This document shows, in pieces, positions 8,980 through 17,396 of a stretch of DNA of 64,000 bases (position 1 is its first letter; every line of letters begins with the position of its first letter). The position numbers and the translations under genes are program-made. This stretch comes from Leptospira inadai serovar Lyme str. 10. GTDB taxonomy: Bacteria; Spirochaetota; Leptospiria; Leptospirales; Leptospiraceae. The DNA is taken from NCBI RefSeq assembly GCF_000243675.2, contig NZ_AHMM02000025.1, forward strand, positions 1 to 64,000. Direction: 5' to 3'. The notes beneath the pieces are model-generated. The model made no database searches. It had not been told where the DNA came from and saw only the letters and a program-made list of their open reading frames with translations.

Positions 8980-9174
8980 TAGCGCCAGGGCTTTAGTCCA
9001 ACACAGAGAGAGCAAGTGAGATCAAAGCTAAAAAGACAGATCGTGTTGGATGAGCGTGACTACGCGAACCCGAAGCAGCCCGGTCCTGCGAAGCAGGAGG
9101 CGCCCACAGACAAACCTGAAATTGACATTCAGTTCCTGTGCAAGGGCCTAACTTAAAAAATTCGATCCTTTATT
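8980..9174. other. Non-coding stretch with inverted repeats
   Basis: TCCAACAC (8997-9004) and GTGTTGGA (9043-9050) form an 8-bp inverted repeat. CCTGCGAAGCAGG (about 9093-9105) is a small perfect hairpin. No gene is visible. It may be part of another dispersed sequence or a 3' end of the reductase gene that reads toward it. Confidence 0.4.
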
Positions 9175-9753
9175 TTATGCTCCTATCGTCCTTTGACCCA
9201 AGTGTAGCCCGACGACTCCGCATTTGAATGTAGTAGAATTTATCAGTTTTAAATCGATCTTATCCTTACTCTCTTTAAATAACGGGATTCCATTGCCCAA
9301 GATGACAGGATTGATATTGATCACAAACTCGTCAATCAGTCCCATCTGCATAAAGGAATGAGTCAGTCTGGGGCTGCCGAATATCATCATATTTTTCCCG
9401 GGTTGTTTTTTGAGTTTCGAAATTTCTTCCGCAACATTACTTTTTACTAATCTTGTGTTATTCCATTCCGCTTTTTCGAGAGTCGTAGAAAAAACAATTT
9501 TCTGAATATTCTCCACCCAATCGGCATGATGGAGTTCCATTTTTGTCGCTGCCGGATTTTTCGACACGGTCGGCCAATAGCTTTCCATCATTTGATAAAC
9601 GACGCGACCGTACAGACAGGTATCAACCGATTTAAAATGCTCGGTGACATATCGGAAAATTTCATCATCATGCGAAATCCAATCCATTTCCCCGTTCGGC
9701 CCTCCGACAAAGCCATCTAATGACGCATGAGCTAGTAAGCTTACTTTTCTCAT
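9175..9753 (-). CDS. Dihydrofolate reductase-fold (RibD C-terminal) protein
   Basis: 192 residues. The N-terminus KVSLLAHASLDGFVGGPNGEMDW and the motifs DTCLYGRVVYQMM, KNMMIFGSPRL and INPVILGNGIPLFKE match the RibD_C/YwjB-YyaP group of NAD(P)H-dependent reductases with the DHFR fold. It lacks the RibD deaminase half and lies outside any riboflavin cluster, so the substrate is unknown. Cytoplasmic. It is isolated among repeats, consistent with an accessory gene. Confidence 0.8.
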   Translation of the reverse strand: MRKVSLLAHASLDGFVGGPNGEMDWISHDDEIFRYVTEHFKSVDTCLYGRVVYQMMESYWPTVSKNPAATKMELHHADWVENIQKIVFSTTLEKAEWNNTRLVKSNVAEEISKLKKQPGKNMMIFGSPRLTHSFMQMGLIDEFVININPVILGNGIPLFKESKDKIDLKLINSTTFKCGVVGLHLGQRTIGA

Positions 9754-10211
9754 TTAATTTCCCCTTGCTTCAGTTTAAGTAAATAGAATACTGTGATAAC
9801 CTGCCCGCCAGAAAATCGTTCCGGAGGCCTTATTTTCAACCGGAAATTCTATCGGTAATTACCTATATGAACCGGAAACAGAGGCGTGGCTACCAATTTT
9901 ATCTTCGCATGTTTCGGCCACGGTACGGGCTAGCGCGGATTTCAACTTCAGTTCGTCCCTTCGGATATTATAATTACGCTTCGCAAGCCATGGAACTAAC
10001 GAAAGATAATTGTCGGTGTTCCGCGTCCTAAACCTCAGCAAAAACCTATATCGATATACGAGTGAAAGTCGAATTTGACGGAACACGAAGGTAAGGTCGA
10101 GTACGGGCTTAGAGCAGTTGGAAACGGACAAATTTCAAATACGGTCGAGATTGCTTGGAAGAGTCTCTACAAAATATCTTTAAAAAGAATTGAAGATCGT
10201 TTTCAGGATTT
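9754..10211. other. Intergenic region, no supported gene
   Basis: 458 bp between the reductase and the next small gene. A 90-codon minus-strand frame at 9859-10131 has a poor, Arg/Tyr/Leu-rich composition and no ribosome-binding site, so it is not called. Nothing else is recognised. Confidence 0.4.
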
Positions 10212-10460
10212 TTATTCAATATCTCCGATTTGCAAAAATCGAAAATAATCCCCGTTTAGATCGCAAAGATCTATGAAATCCCGGAGTGAAAACAATTCGG
10301 AAGCAAGTTTATCTCTTTCCTTATAAACTCTATCGATTTCACGAAAAATCAAATCGATCATAATTTTATCGATGTTCTTTTCATAAATCGCGTCTTCGAT
10401 TAAATTCCGAAATTCTTTAACTCCGGAATGAAATTTAAAATCTTCTAATTCATCGTTCAT
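10212..10460 (-). CDS. Small hypothetical protein, acidic helical
   Basis: 82 residues, rich in Asp/Glu/Lys with long amphipathic helices (residues 14-62). No known family. A start at ATG 10460 is plausible. A sequence resembling the upstream region of the GhoS-like gene lies about 55 bp upstream (10513-10680), so the two small genes may be regulated alike, or this gene may have been placed behind a copied promoter region. Coding status is likely but unproven. Confidence 0.5.
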   Translation of the reverse strand: MNDELEDFKFHSGVKEFRNLIEDAIYEKNIDKIMIDLIFREIDRVYKERDKLASELFSLRDFIDLCDLNGDYFRFLQIGDIE

Positions 10461-10512
10461 ACTGAATTCATAGGTCTTTTATTGAAATTATTGCAAGCTT
10501 AGATAAGAAAAA

Positions 10513-10680
10513 AGGGCATTGCGCCCTATAAGTGGAGAAGTTGAAGAGTTTAAAATGAAACACAAGGTTCACTTTTTATTTCCCGGATAGTTCCGAAGTG
10601 TGAATAATCGGTTAAAACTAACAAAATGTACCGAAAATTGTGAGTCATGTTTTCGCAATCTATCTAAAAGAAGTAATAAC
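10513..10680 (-). repeat. Duplicated upstream region, copy 1
   Basis: About 165 bp aligning with 11381-11548, interrupted by small indels. Shared blocks include ACACAAGGTTCACTTTTTAT, TTCCGAAG, GAATAATCGGTTA and GTACCGAAAATT. At the proximal end the homology runs through CATTG(G)CGCCCT, which is the start-codon region of the GhoS-like gene in copy 2. In copy 1 the corresponding ATG (10516) opens only a six-codon frame. Read on the minus strand this looks like a promoter/leader region carried along with a lost gene start. Confidence 0.7.
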
Positions 10681-11044
10681 CGGCACCCGCGATCGACGTA
10701 AATCTTGCTCTTTTCGCATTCTCTCATAGAAGCATAAAGACAATCAGCCTCTTCCCGATCGAAAAACCCGGAGAATTTTAAGGAAAATTAGCCAAAATCC
10801 GTTCCGCGAAGGGCCTCCATCATAACAAACAATAGCAAATCAGACCCGCGAGCGTTTGATCGGGATTGAGCAAGGAAATTCAACTCTCGAATCCACTCAA
10901 AAATTTATCTAAATCGGCAATGCCATAAAAAATCCGAGATAGAATCTACCATTGCAGTACATTCTCGACTTAGCTATAGTACATTAGTGTTATTTAAAGG
11001 AAAATGTAAACTCGCATCCGGAAAATTCGACGGGAGCTTGCATA
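10681..11044. other. Intergenic region with coding-like relics
   Basis: No intact gene. On the minus strand two short in-frame stretches (about 10892-10773, and 10770-10660) have protein-like composition, such as FDREEADCLYASM, separated by stops. They could be decayed genes. No family was recognised. Confidence 0.3.
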
Positions 11045-11383
11045 TTAACGGATACTTTCTTCGTAATCCATTAATTGTTTTAAAAAACACGCATCTTCGA
11101 GTCCGGTCCAACGACTTCTAACGATTTGGTCGACGATGATGGAATATTTTCCGCTCGTTTTCTTCGCTGCGGAGAGCGCTAAGCGAAAGACGCCGTCTAA
11201 ATCTTCCTCGCCCTGGTATATGTATTCCGCCTTCGGAAGTTCAAAAACTTTTCCGGGCAATCCCGAGATCGTCGTTTTGAATTTTCTTTTTTTCATCTCT
11301 TTATCCAGAGCTCGATAAGGGTCATTGTCCGAGGCATGTCTTTGCTCGCTCTTGAGTTCAATTCTAACGGTGAAAAAGGTCAT
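11045..11383 (-). CDS. GhoS/DUF2622-like small protein
   Basis: 112 residues. The pattern TVRIEL at the start, GFxxxI-like KFKTTISG, FELPKAEYIYQGE, then ALSAAKKTSGKYSIIV and RSRWTGLE follows the DUF2622 family. That family includes GhoS, the endoribonuclease antitoxin of the type V GhoT/GhoS system. Pattern recognition only. No small membrane toxin (GhoT-like) was found beside it, so a working toxin-antitoxin pair is not claimed. A weak SD (TAGGG) precedes the ATG. Its upstream region has a diverged copy at 10513-10680. Confidence 0.5.
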   Translation of the reverse strand: MTFFTVRIELKSEQRHASDNDPYRALDKEMKKRKFKTTISGLPGKVFELPKAEYIYQGEEDLDGVFRLALSAAKKTSGKYSIIVDQIVRSRWTGLEDACFLKQLMDYEESIR

Positions 11384-11548
11384 TGGCGCCCTACAGTGAA
11401 AAATCGAAGAGTCTTAAATTGTAAAACACAAGGTTCACTTTTTATTTTTGCCCAGGCTCATTCCGAAGCTTGAATAATCGGTTACTAATGACGAAGTGTA
11501 CCGAAAATTAAGAGTTACGTTTTTACCTAATTTATATAAAAGAGAACA
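11384..11548 (-). repeat. Duplicated upstream region, copy 2
   Basis: Begins at the start codon of the GhoS-like gene and extends upstream. It shares several blocks with 10513-10680 in the same orientation. Probably contains the promoter and 5' leader; no clear -35/-10 pair could be fixed. It does not fit integron attC sites. Confidence 0.65.
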
Positions 11549-11639
11549 GATTAACATTTTCCCGAATTGAATGCCCACGTAATGTGTTAAAATTCCCCTT
11601 CGATTTCGGAAACGGATTTTATGTATGTCCGAAATTAAT

Positions 11640-11786
11640 CAGAGGACAGAGGACTGAACATAGATAAGCGGGGCTTCCATGTTATAGAGTAAGATTCTTG
11701 TGTTATATTAGACCTTTCCTCTGCCTCTATTACTTTTCCAACGTCTAGCAGCTTCTGTCTTCAGTCCTCTGACCTCTGTCTTCTGC
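11640..11786 (-). repeat. Dispersed repeat copy C
   Basis: Bounded on both sides by CAGAGGACAG-type heptamers. It contains TTTTCCAACGTCTAGCAGCT and GATTCTTGTGTTA, matching the core of copies B and D in minus orientation. It lacks the GCGTTCGCTTTGCTCACG block and is about 147 bp long. Confidence 0.75.
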
Positions 11787-11891
11787 ATAAACGAAAGATC
11801 GGCAAACTGCAGTTAATTAATTCTTGATTCATTTTAAGATGGGTCGATCTTTAGATGCTTCAGCAAATTGAAATTCGCGCGAGGTTTTGAC

Positions 11892-12311
11892 ATGGCCGAA
11901 TCGAAAACGAAGCCTGGGAATGAAAGTGTTTCGGATTTTCTTAAAAATGTAGGGGATGAAAGTGTCCGTACAAGTTGCAAAAAGATTTATGAAATTATGA
12001 AACGAGTGAGCAAGGAAAAACCGGTCTTATGGGGAGGTACGATGATCGGTTTCGGTAAATACCATTATGTATATGAAAGCGGTCGGCAAGGAGACATGTT
12101 TCTTGTAGGGTTTTCCCCCAGGAAAAGTAATATCACCATCTATATTATGCCTGGATTTAAGGAGTACGAGGATCTACTAGGCAAACTTGGAAAATACAAA
12201 ACGGGAAAGGGTTGCTTATACCTAAGGACGATCCGTGACGTGAATGTTCCCGTTTTGGAGGAGCTCATCAAAAAATCCTTCCAGCAAATGAGAAAAAAAT
12301 ACCCGAAATAA
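11892..12311 (+). CDS. DUF1801-domain protein
   Basis: 139 residues from ATG 11892; an upstream in-frame start at 11868 would add eight residues. The segment VSDFLKNVGDESVRTSCKKI, then VLWGGTMIGFGKYHY, FLVGFSPRKSNITIYIMPG and GCLYLRTIRDVNVPVLEELI follows the DUF1801 (YdhG-like) fold. The family is cytoplasmic and poorly characterised. It stands alone between repeat copy C and an outer-membrane protein gene on the opposite strand. Confidence 0.7.
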   Translation: MAESKTKPGNESVSDFLKNVGDESVRTSCKKIYEIMKRVSKEKPVLWGGTMIGFGKYHYVYESGRQGDMFLVGFSPRKSNITIYIMPGFKEYEDLLGKLGKYKTGKGCLYLRTIRDVNVPVLEELIKKSFQQMRKKYPK

Positions 12312-12478
12312 AGAGCCGACAGCTTTTGATGGCTTGCCGCGAGCCGATCTAGAGAATGTCTGAAAGGAAGAATACTTACCTTTTCGCCCGTTCTTTTTAT
12401 GATTTTCATAAATAGGTTAACGGTTTTTTAAAATTCTATTTTATAATAACATAATTTAATCCGAATACTCGATGCAAA

Positions 12479-13720
12479 TCAATTGGTACGTACCGTGATT
12501 CCGGTATAATACCCTCGAATTTCATCGTTATGGCCGGATCCGAATTGCATATTATTTAAATTATTTTGAAACATTACGCTGTATGGAATCGCTATTGAAT
12601 AGCTATGAACTCTAGTAAAGGTGGAAAACGTTCGATTATAGCCGAAGGACAGATAAATATCGCCGAATATTCGGACTGAAAGCCCGATATCATACTCGTA
12701 ACCTACGAACCGCGCTCGGACTCCGTCCGGGCCGTAGGCCTTTACATAGGACGGGGGAAAAAGTGTGATCGCCTCCGCTTCAAAGATCTGCTTACCTTCC
12801 GAATGAAAATATTTTCCTTTCACGTCGATCCGAAGCCTATCCCAGATATCGAAACGGGTTAGAATTTCGGCTTGAGGACCGTAGGTCCGATTTTCGACGT
12901 TTGTATAAGAAAGCCCGGCTTGAGTGGATTGCTTAGTATCTATCGCTCGAAGCCCTCCGCCTGCTCCTACTGTCCACCAGGCAGTCGGATTCCAAAATTT
13001 AAAAACATCCGCTTGATAATCCGTTCTTGTCAAAGGAGGAAAATTCAAATGTGTAGGAATAATAAGCGATGAAATCGGAAAAAGATAGGTGTATGCATTG
13101 AAAGTGGAGTCTGTGAGAACAATTTGATAATAGGACAGATCGAAACCGATTTTATAATTTTTGTTCCAATACATAAAACCGAAAACGGGAAAAATTTTCT
13201 CTCTGGAACTTAGATCCGAAAAACCTACGTTATAGTTGGCTGTATTCTTTATGTAGTCGTATTCTTCCGGATTGTACGTATAATCCGCTCTTCTAACCGT
13301 GAATTCCAGAGTATGATTCGATTTTTCCTGAAACGGTTTTTGGTTTGCCTCCCCTTTCTTCCGCTCCGCGTCCAGTTTTTGCTTTAAATCCGCAATTTCG
13401 CGATCCTTTAGAGCTATTTCGTCAATCGTATTCGGTTCGATCGAATTTGTCTGATTGGCGGAAAGTTTTCTTTCTTCTTCTATAATTTTATCGGCCTCCT
13501 TTCTGCTTATCTTATTATATAAAACTTTTAGAATCGAGATTTTCTCGATTATCCTCTCACCTTGCCTCGTCTTCAGGGTCAGACTTTTAGCATCCTGACC
13601 CTTTACGTCCCCGATAAGCATAGTGCCGTCTCTCAAAAGGATGGTCTCGGCTGACAAAGAATAGGTAGTAAGGTTCAGAACTAAAAACAGGAAAAGAGAA
13701 ATGTTTAATTTTATATTCAT
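12479..13720 (-). CDS. Outer-membrane beta-barrel protein with coiled-coil linker
   Basis: 413 residues. Signal peptide 1-24 (cleavage after SLSA). Residues 25-70 form the small module ILLRDGTMLIGDVKGQD...ISILKVLY that recurs at the N-terminus of several leptospiral surface proteins. A Lys/Glu-rich coiled coil (about 75-130) follows. From about 135 onward, alternating hydrophobic/aromatic strands (HTLEFTVRRADYTY and similar) look like a beta-barrel with a terminal strand. No enzymatic motif. Probably an outer-membrane protein of unknown ligand. Confidence 0.65.
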   Translation of the reverse strand: MNIKLNISLFLFLVLNLTTYSLSAETILLRDGTMLIGDVKGQDAKSLTLKTRQGERIIEKISILKVLYNKISRKEADKIIEEERKLSANQTNSIEPNTIDEIALKDREIADLKQKLDAERKKGEANQKPFQEKSNHTLEFTVRRADYTYNPEEYDYIKNTANYNVGFSDLSSREKIFPVFGFMYWNKNYKIGFDLSYYQIVLTDSTFNAYTYLFPISSLIIPTHLNFPPLTRTDYQADVFKFWNPTAWWTVGAGGGLRAIDTKQSTQAGLSYTNVENRTYGPQAEILTRFDIWDRLRIDVKGKYFHSEGKQIFEAEAITLFPPSYVKAYGPDGVRARFVGYEYDIGLSVRIFGDIYLSFGYNRTFSTFTRVHSYSIAIPYSVMFQNNLNNMQFGSGHNDEIRGYYTGITVRTN

Positions 13721-13899
13721 AACGTTTTAGTAAAGTTGCATAAAAAAATACGCCGACCGACTTCCTCATTACCGCTATCGAAGAATATTCAGGATACCGG
13801 AAATCGGAGTTTAAAATCGGCGAATCGATGTATGATATTTGTACGGCCGAGCCCGCTAACTCACGAACTCGACCGTCTCGATCGGGAGAAAAGGAAGGC

Positions 13900-14955
13900 T
13901 TAGTTCATGCTACAACCTTGAAGAGTGATTGTTCCGGATTCGTTTTTGTCGGAACCGTTAGGAGTCGTTGCCGTATAGGTATACGTCGCCGTTCCCCCGC
14001 TAAACGTTACCGTTCCGGAACCGGAGCGAGCTCCACTCACCGTGATCGCAATCGATCCGCTTGTAGGTAGGCAATTTTTGTACGAGAACACAACACTACT
14101 GTAAGTTAACGTAGCAGTAAAATTCGCGAGGTTATGCTTGATACTTTGTACTCCGGAATTAATCGTCCGAGTTCCTCCTCCCTGGCTAAAAGTAATACTA
14201 AGAGGTGTCGGGGTAGTGACCGTATGTGAAAAGATCTGCTTTCCGAACACGGTTGCGAGACGAGTAATATTGGTATTGATCGTATATGCGGTGGCGCTAG
14301 TAAAATTAAGCGTGTGCGCGACGTTTACATTGGTATTCACGACTCCCGTTCCCAGAGTATTGGTCACGGCGGATTGAGTCATGGATGCGCCTATACTCGG
14401 ATCGGAGATCGTCAAAGACGAGGCCACATTCAAAACGGTTCCGTTTTGCGTGGGAGGACTTGCCACGGCCAAACTGCTCCAGTCGTTTTCCAAAGTTCCG
14501 TTGAGTTGTAGCCCCGGACCGAAGGCGCAATTCGTATACGTCCAAATCACGTTTACGGTCGCAGCAGTCGTAAGATCGGATCCTTGCGGCGCCCTAACTG
14601 CCGTTCCACCCTTGGGGCAATTTAAAGTGTATGTGGTCGCCTCTAACGGGCTGGAAATAAATTTAGTCGCATCGAATTCTTGAAGAGAAATCAAGGCATT
14701 TTCAAAATAGGAACGATGCGGAACCGGATAATAAAAAGCCACACCCGATCCCGAACTATCCGTGGTACCGGAATTGGCGTTCGAAATCGCATTCATTCCC
14801 GAACCAACCGAGTTTCCTATCTGATTCTGATCCGCGATAGCGGCCAAGAGAAGTCCGGCTCCGTTACTATTGTTACTGTTAGATTTGTGGCACGCCACAA
14901 AACCCAACCCAAGCGCGATCGGAACCAAAACTAAGCCCATCAAAGTTCGTTTCAT
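13900..14955 (-). CDS. Putative lipoprotein, Ser/Thr/Asn-rich
   Basis: 351 residues from ATG 14955, chosen because GAGG lies about 10 nt upstream and it places a signal peptide at the N-terminus; the longest frame starts at 14991. The lipobox is LGLGFVAC with Cys 22, followed by a low-complexity Ser/Asn linker (HKSNSNNSNGAG). The rest is rich in Thr/Ser/Gly and beta-strand prone, with paired Cys (LNCPKGG, YTNCAFG, KNCLPTSG and the C-terminal QGCSMN). No known family. Probably attached to the outer or inner membrane. Confidence 0.65.
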   Translation of the reverse strand: MKRTLMGLVLVPIALGLGFVACHKSNSNNSNGAGLLLAAIADQNQIGNSVGSGMNAISNANSGTTDSSGSGVAFYYPVPHRSYFENALISLQEFDATKFISSPLEATTYTLNCPKGGTAVRAPQGSDLTTAATVNVIWTYTNCAFGPGLQLNGTLENDWSSLAVASPPTQNGTVLNVASSLTISDPSIGASMTQSAVTNTLGTGVVNTNVNVAHTLNFTSATAYTINTNITRLATVFGKQIFSHTVTTPTPLSITFSQGGGTRTINSGVQSIKHNLANFTATLTYSSVVFSYKNCLPTSGSIAITVSGARSGSGTVTFSGGTATYTYTATTPNGSDKNESGTITLQGCSMN

Positions 14956-15275
14956 TTTATTAATTCCTCGATTCATTAATTTAGATAACACGCAATATTA
15001 AGCGACTTTACTGAAAGAGAGACGCATAAATTTTATAAAATAAAAAAAATTTTCGATCGGACATAAATTGGTGACTCCGAAATCGGCAAGATCAGGAATT
15101 TTAAATCAAATATTTATTTCCTGGAAGTGCTTTCTTCGAGCTCTTGAGCCGATCCTTCCCGAAATCTCCGGTATAATCGTTCAAAAGAGTCCATTTTATG
15201 AATTTTGCAAGAATTCGGACTCTTTTCGATCGATCGAACCGCAAACAACCGATCGAAGTTCGGCGCTGTGGGTTT
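14956..15275. other. Intergenic region upstream of the lipoprotein gene
   Basis: 320 bp. It contains the A/T-rich leader of the lipoprotein gene (about 15000-15060). The plus-strand open frame crossing it runs into repeat copy D and is not a gene. Confidence 0.4.
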
Positions 15276-15450
15276 CAGAAGACGGAGGTCAGAGAACTGA
15301 GGACAGATGCGCTCGCTTCGCTCACGCTAGACAGAAGCTGCTAGATATCGAAAAGGTAATAGAAGACATGGAAAAATCCCCTGTAACACAAGAATCTTTC
15401 TTTAGAGAATGGAATTTCCACTCATCGATGTTCTGTCTTCTGTCCCCTGG
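15276..15450 (+). repeat. Dispersed repeat copy D
   Basis: Opens with CAGAAGACGGAGGTCAGAG, continues with CGCTTCGCTCACGCTAGACA and AGAAGCTGCTAGA, and closes with GTTCTGTCTTCTGTCCCC. It matches copies A, B and E. It ends only 27 bp before the start of the ethanolamine permease gene, so it may have replaced that gene's promoter region. Confidence 0.8.
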
Positions 15451-15738
15451 TACGGTTCTTGCTAATGTTACTTTAGAATGGAAGAGAAGAATCATTTAGA
15501 AAAAGGGTTAGGTCCCTGGTTACTTTGGGGACTCGGAGTAGGCTACGTCATTTCAGGGATGTACTTCGGTTGGAATCTAGGACTGCCCATCGGAGGAACT
15601 TTCGGGTTAGGAATCGCGACATGCATTGCGGTTATTCTTTATGTGACATTCACGTTTAGCTATGCCGAGTTGGCCTGCATGATTCCTAAGGCCGGCGGCG
15701 CATTCGACTATGCAAGGGAAGCGTCCGGAAATCGTTGG

Positions 15739-17396
15739 GAGTCTGTTGAAAAAGTTAGCGAGGTTAGTCGGTATTTTTCTCGTAATTGGGATCATTATGT
15801 TTAATTGTTATAAAGGCTTTCAGTTAACTTTTGGCGGATCGTTTAAACATACCGAAATCCGCAAAGTTTTGCTATATTATGAGCGGAGCATCTCTCGGAC
15901 CATTCCAAAGATACTTTTTCTATTCCCTTCGTCATAAATCTATATCCGCGACGAGATCCTTTTATTGCACCAAAGACACCTTCGATCGAGGGGAATCTCT
16001 TAGAGTAAATTTTCCGCGATTGCGGATGTCTTAACTTTTTACGCATTTCCATCGTGTAGAAATTGTCCATCTCGTTTGGTTGGTAATTCTTACTTGGACT
16101 CAAATGAACATAGTTGTTTTTTAAATTATTAGAATTCACCAAAATGGCTTTAGAGCGATCTTTTGTGCAGAAGTGCTTTAACTTACAACCATTGCAATTC
16201 GTTGATCTGTAATCTAAATAACGATTGTCTCCACGAAGAAATCTTTCAGCTTTAAATTTAAGTTCTCTACCTGATGGACAGGTGAATCGGTTGGATTTTC
16301 TTTCGTAAGCGAACTTTATAAACTGAGGTCTTCGTTTAGCAGAATCGGGAACCTTCGGTATCCGTCCAGCTTGGAATGGCCTTGTGACTTTTTGATCGGG
16401 GCAATAAATATCGAAATCCTTTAAACTCCGAAAGTTGGCTTCACTCGCGTAACCCGCATCCAAGATATATTGAATTTTTCTGAAATCATTGTCTCTTGAT
16501 TTCAGGGAAAGGTGACAATATTCGACTTTTCGAATCATCTTTTCCGTAAACTTCGTATCTGCTTGCCCCGTTTCCACAGATTGGGAAACAATCATGTTAG
16601 ATTTGCTATCGACCGCCGCCTGAGCATTGTAACCTACGATAAAGGCGTTTCCCTTTTTCTGTAGATCGCAATTTCTCTCATAGAGATGGATCCTGCGGCG
16701 GTCTTTGTGCTTTTTTAAGAATTCTACAGCCTCTTTTAACTTGCCTGCTTTTCGTTCCAAATCTTTCGTTTTTTTCGAAAGTTTAGTCTGTTCTAAATCT
16801 GCCGACCGTTCCCACTCCCTTAGTTTTATCTTACTGACTTTTTCTATTTGCTTCAACCGAGTCTCGAATTTCTCTAAATCCCCCATATCATCGGAATTCG
16901 CATTGGCCTTTATCTTTGTTCCATCGATTGAAACCGTTTCAAAATCTATATAACCGCTTTCATAACCGAGAAATACCGTTTGAGAGAATAAGTCCTCAAT
17001 TTCATTTTTGTGGGTCTTTCTAAACTTTGAAATAAACGTATGATCTAACTCTTCTCCATCCAATAGATAAATCAATTCGGCTCTCAGTTTTGAAAGTCTA
17101 CAAAGTTCTCTCATCGAGAGGTTGCCTATTAGTATCGAATAAAAAAGGGCCGAAATTACTTTCTTGGGCGAGATCGCGGGTCGCCCTGTTTCATCATTCT
17201 GGTAATTCTTCTCGAAATCCTCAAAATCTAAGCGATCGATGACTTTCTTAAAGCTATGAATAGGATGTCCTTCTCCAAATAACTCCTGAAAGTTTAAAAC
17301 ATACATCCGCAGCTGTTTAGGGTCCGTATTCTTGAACTTTGCCATTCGGCAAATCTAGTACATTCGTAAAATTTGCACCTCTTTTTCAACAGACTC
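15739..17396 (-). mobile_element. Complete IS1182-family insertion sequence, 1658 bp
   Basis: Ends in a perfect 16-bp inverted repeat, GAGTCTGTTGAAAAAG, at 15739-15754 and its complement at 17381-17396. It is flanked by a 4-bp target duplication TTGG (15735-15738 and 17397-17400). A single intact transposase gene fills it on the minus strand. Intact termini, duplication and reading frame suggest a recent insertion. Family assignment comes from the transposase; the particular IS name is not known. Confidence 0.93.
15843..17345 (-). CDS. IS1182-family DDE transposase
   Basis: 500 residues, full length. The N-terminal domain (about 20-130) with RPAISPKKVISALFYS and LIYLLDGEELDHTFISKFRK is the IS1182/IS5-type helical region (DUF772). 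The catalytic triad is readable as D in VSIDGTKIKANAN, D in YILDAGYASEANF and E in FPSIEGVFGAIKGSRRGYRF. A Cys cluster, CNGCKLKHFCTKD, sits in the insert between the second and third acid, as in this family. A Lys/Glu-rich coiled coil occupies about 155-215. The gene starts 51 bp inside the right terminus and is apparently functional. Confidence 0.93.
   Translation of the reverse strand: MAKFKNTDPKQLRMYVLNFQELFGEGHPIHSFKKVIDRLDFEDFEKNYQNDETGRPAISPKKVISALFYSILIGNLSMRELCRLSKLRAELIYLLDGEELDHTFISKFRKTHKNEIEDLFSQTVFLGYESGYIDFETVSIDGTKIKANANSDDMGDLEKFETRLKQIEKVSKIKLREWERSADLEQTKLSKKTKDLERKAGKLKEAVEFLKKHKDRRRIHLYERNCDLQKKGNAFIVGYNAQAAVDSKSNMIVSQSVETGQADTKFTEKMIRKVEYCHLSLKSRDNDFRKIQYILDAGYASEANFRSLKDFDIYCPDQKVTRPFQAGRIPKVPDSAKRRPQFIKFAYERKSNRFTCPSGRELKFKAERFLRGDNRYLDYRSTNCNGCKLKHFCTKDRSKAILVNSNNLKNNYVHLSPSKNYQPNEMDNFYTMEMRKKLRHPQSRKIYSKRFPSIEGVFGAIKGSRRGYRFMTKGIEKVSLEWSERCSAHNIAKLCGFRYV

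Noticed and set aside
9859..10131. Minus-strand frame of 90 codons
   Set aside because: Poor composition, no ribosome-binding site and no recognisable family.
10513..11548. Integron attC sites or gene cassettes
   Set aside because: GTTA-type cores occur but do not match the RYYYAAC/GTTRRRY pairs, and no integrase is present.
15068..15499. Plus-strand frame of 143 codons before the permease
   Set aside because: Runs through repeat copy D and is out of frame with the permease.
15478..15804. Independent 108-codon membrane protein
   Set aside because: It is the N-terminal part of the permease running into the IS; the last 21 codons are IS sequence.
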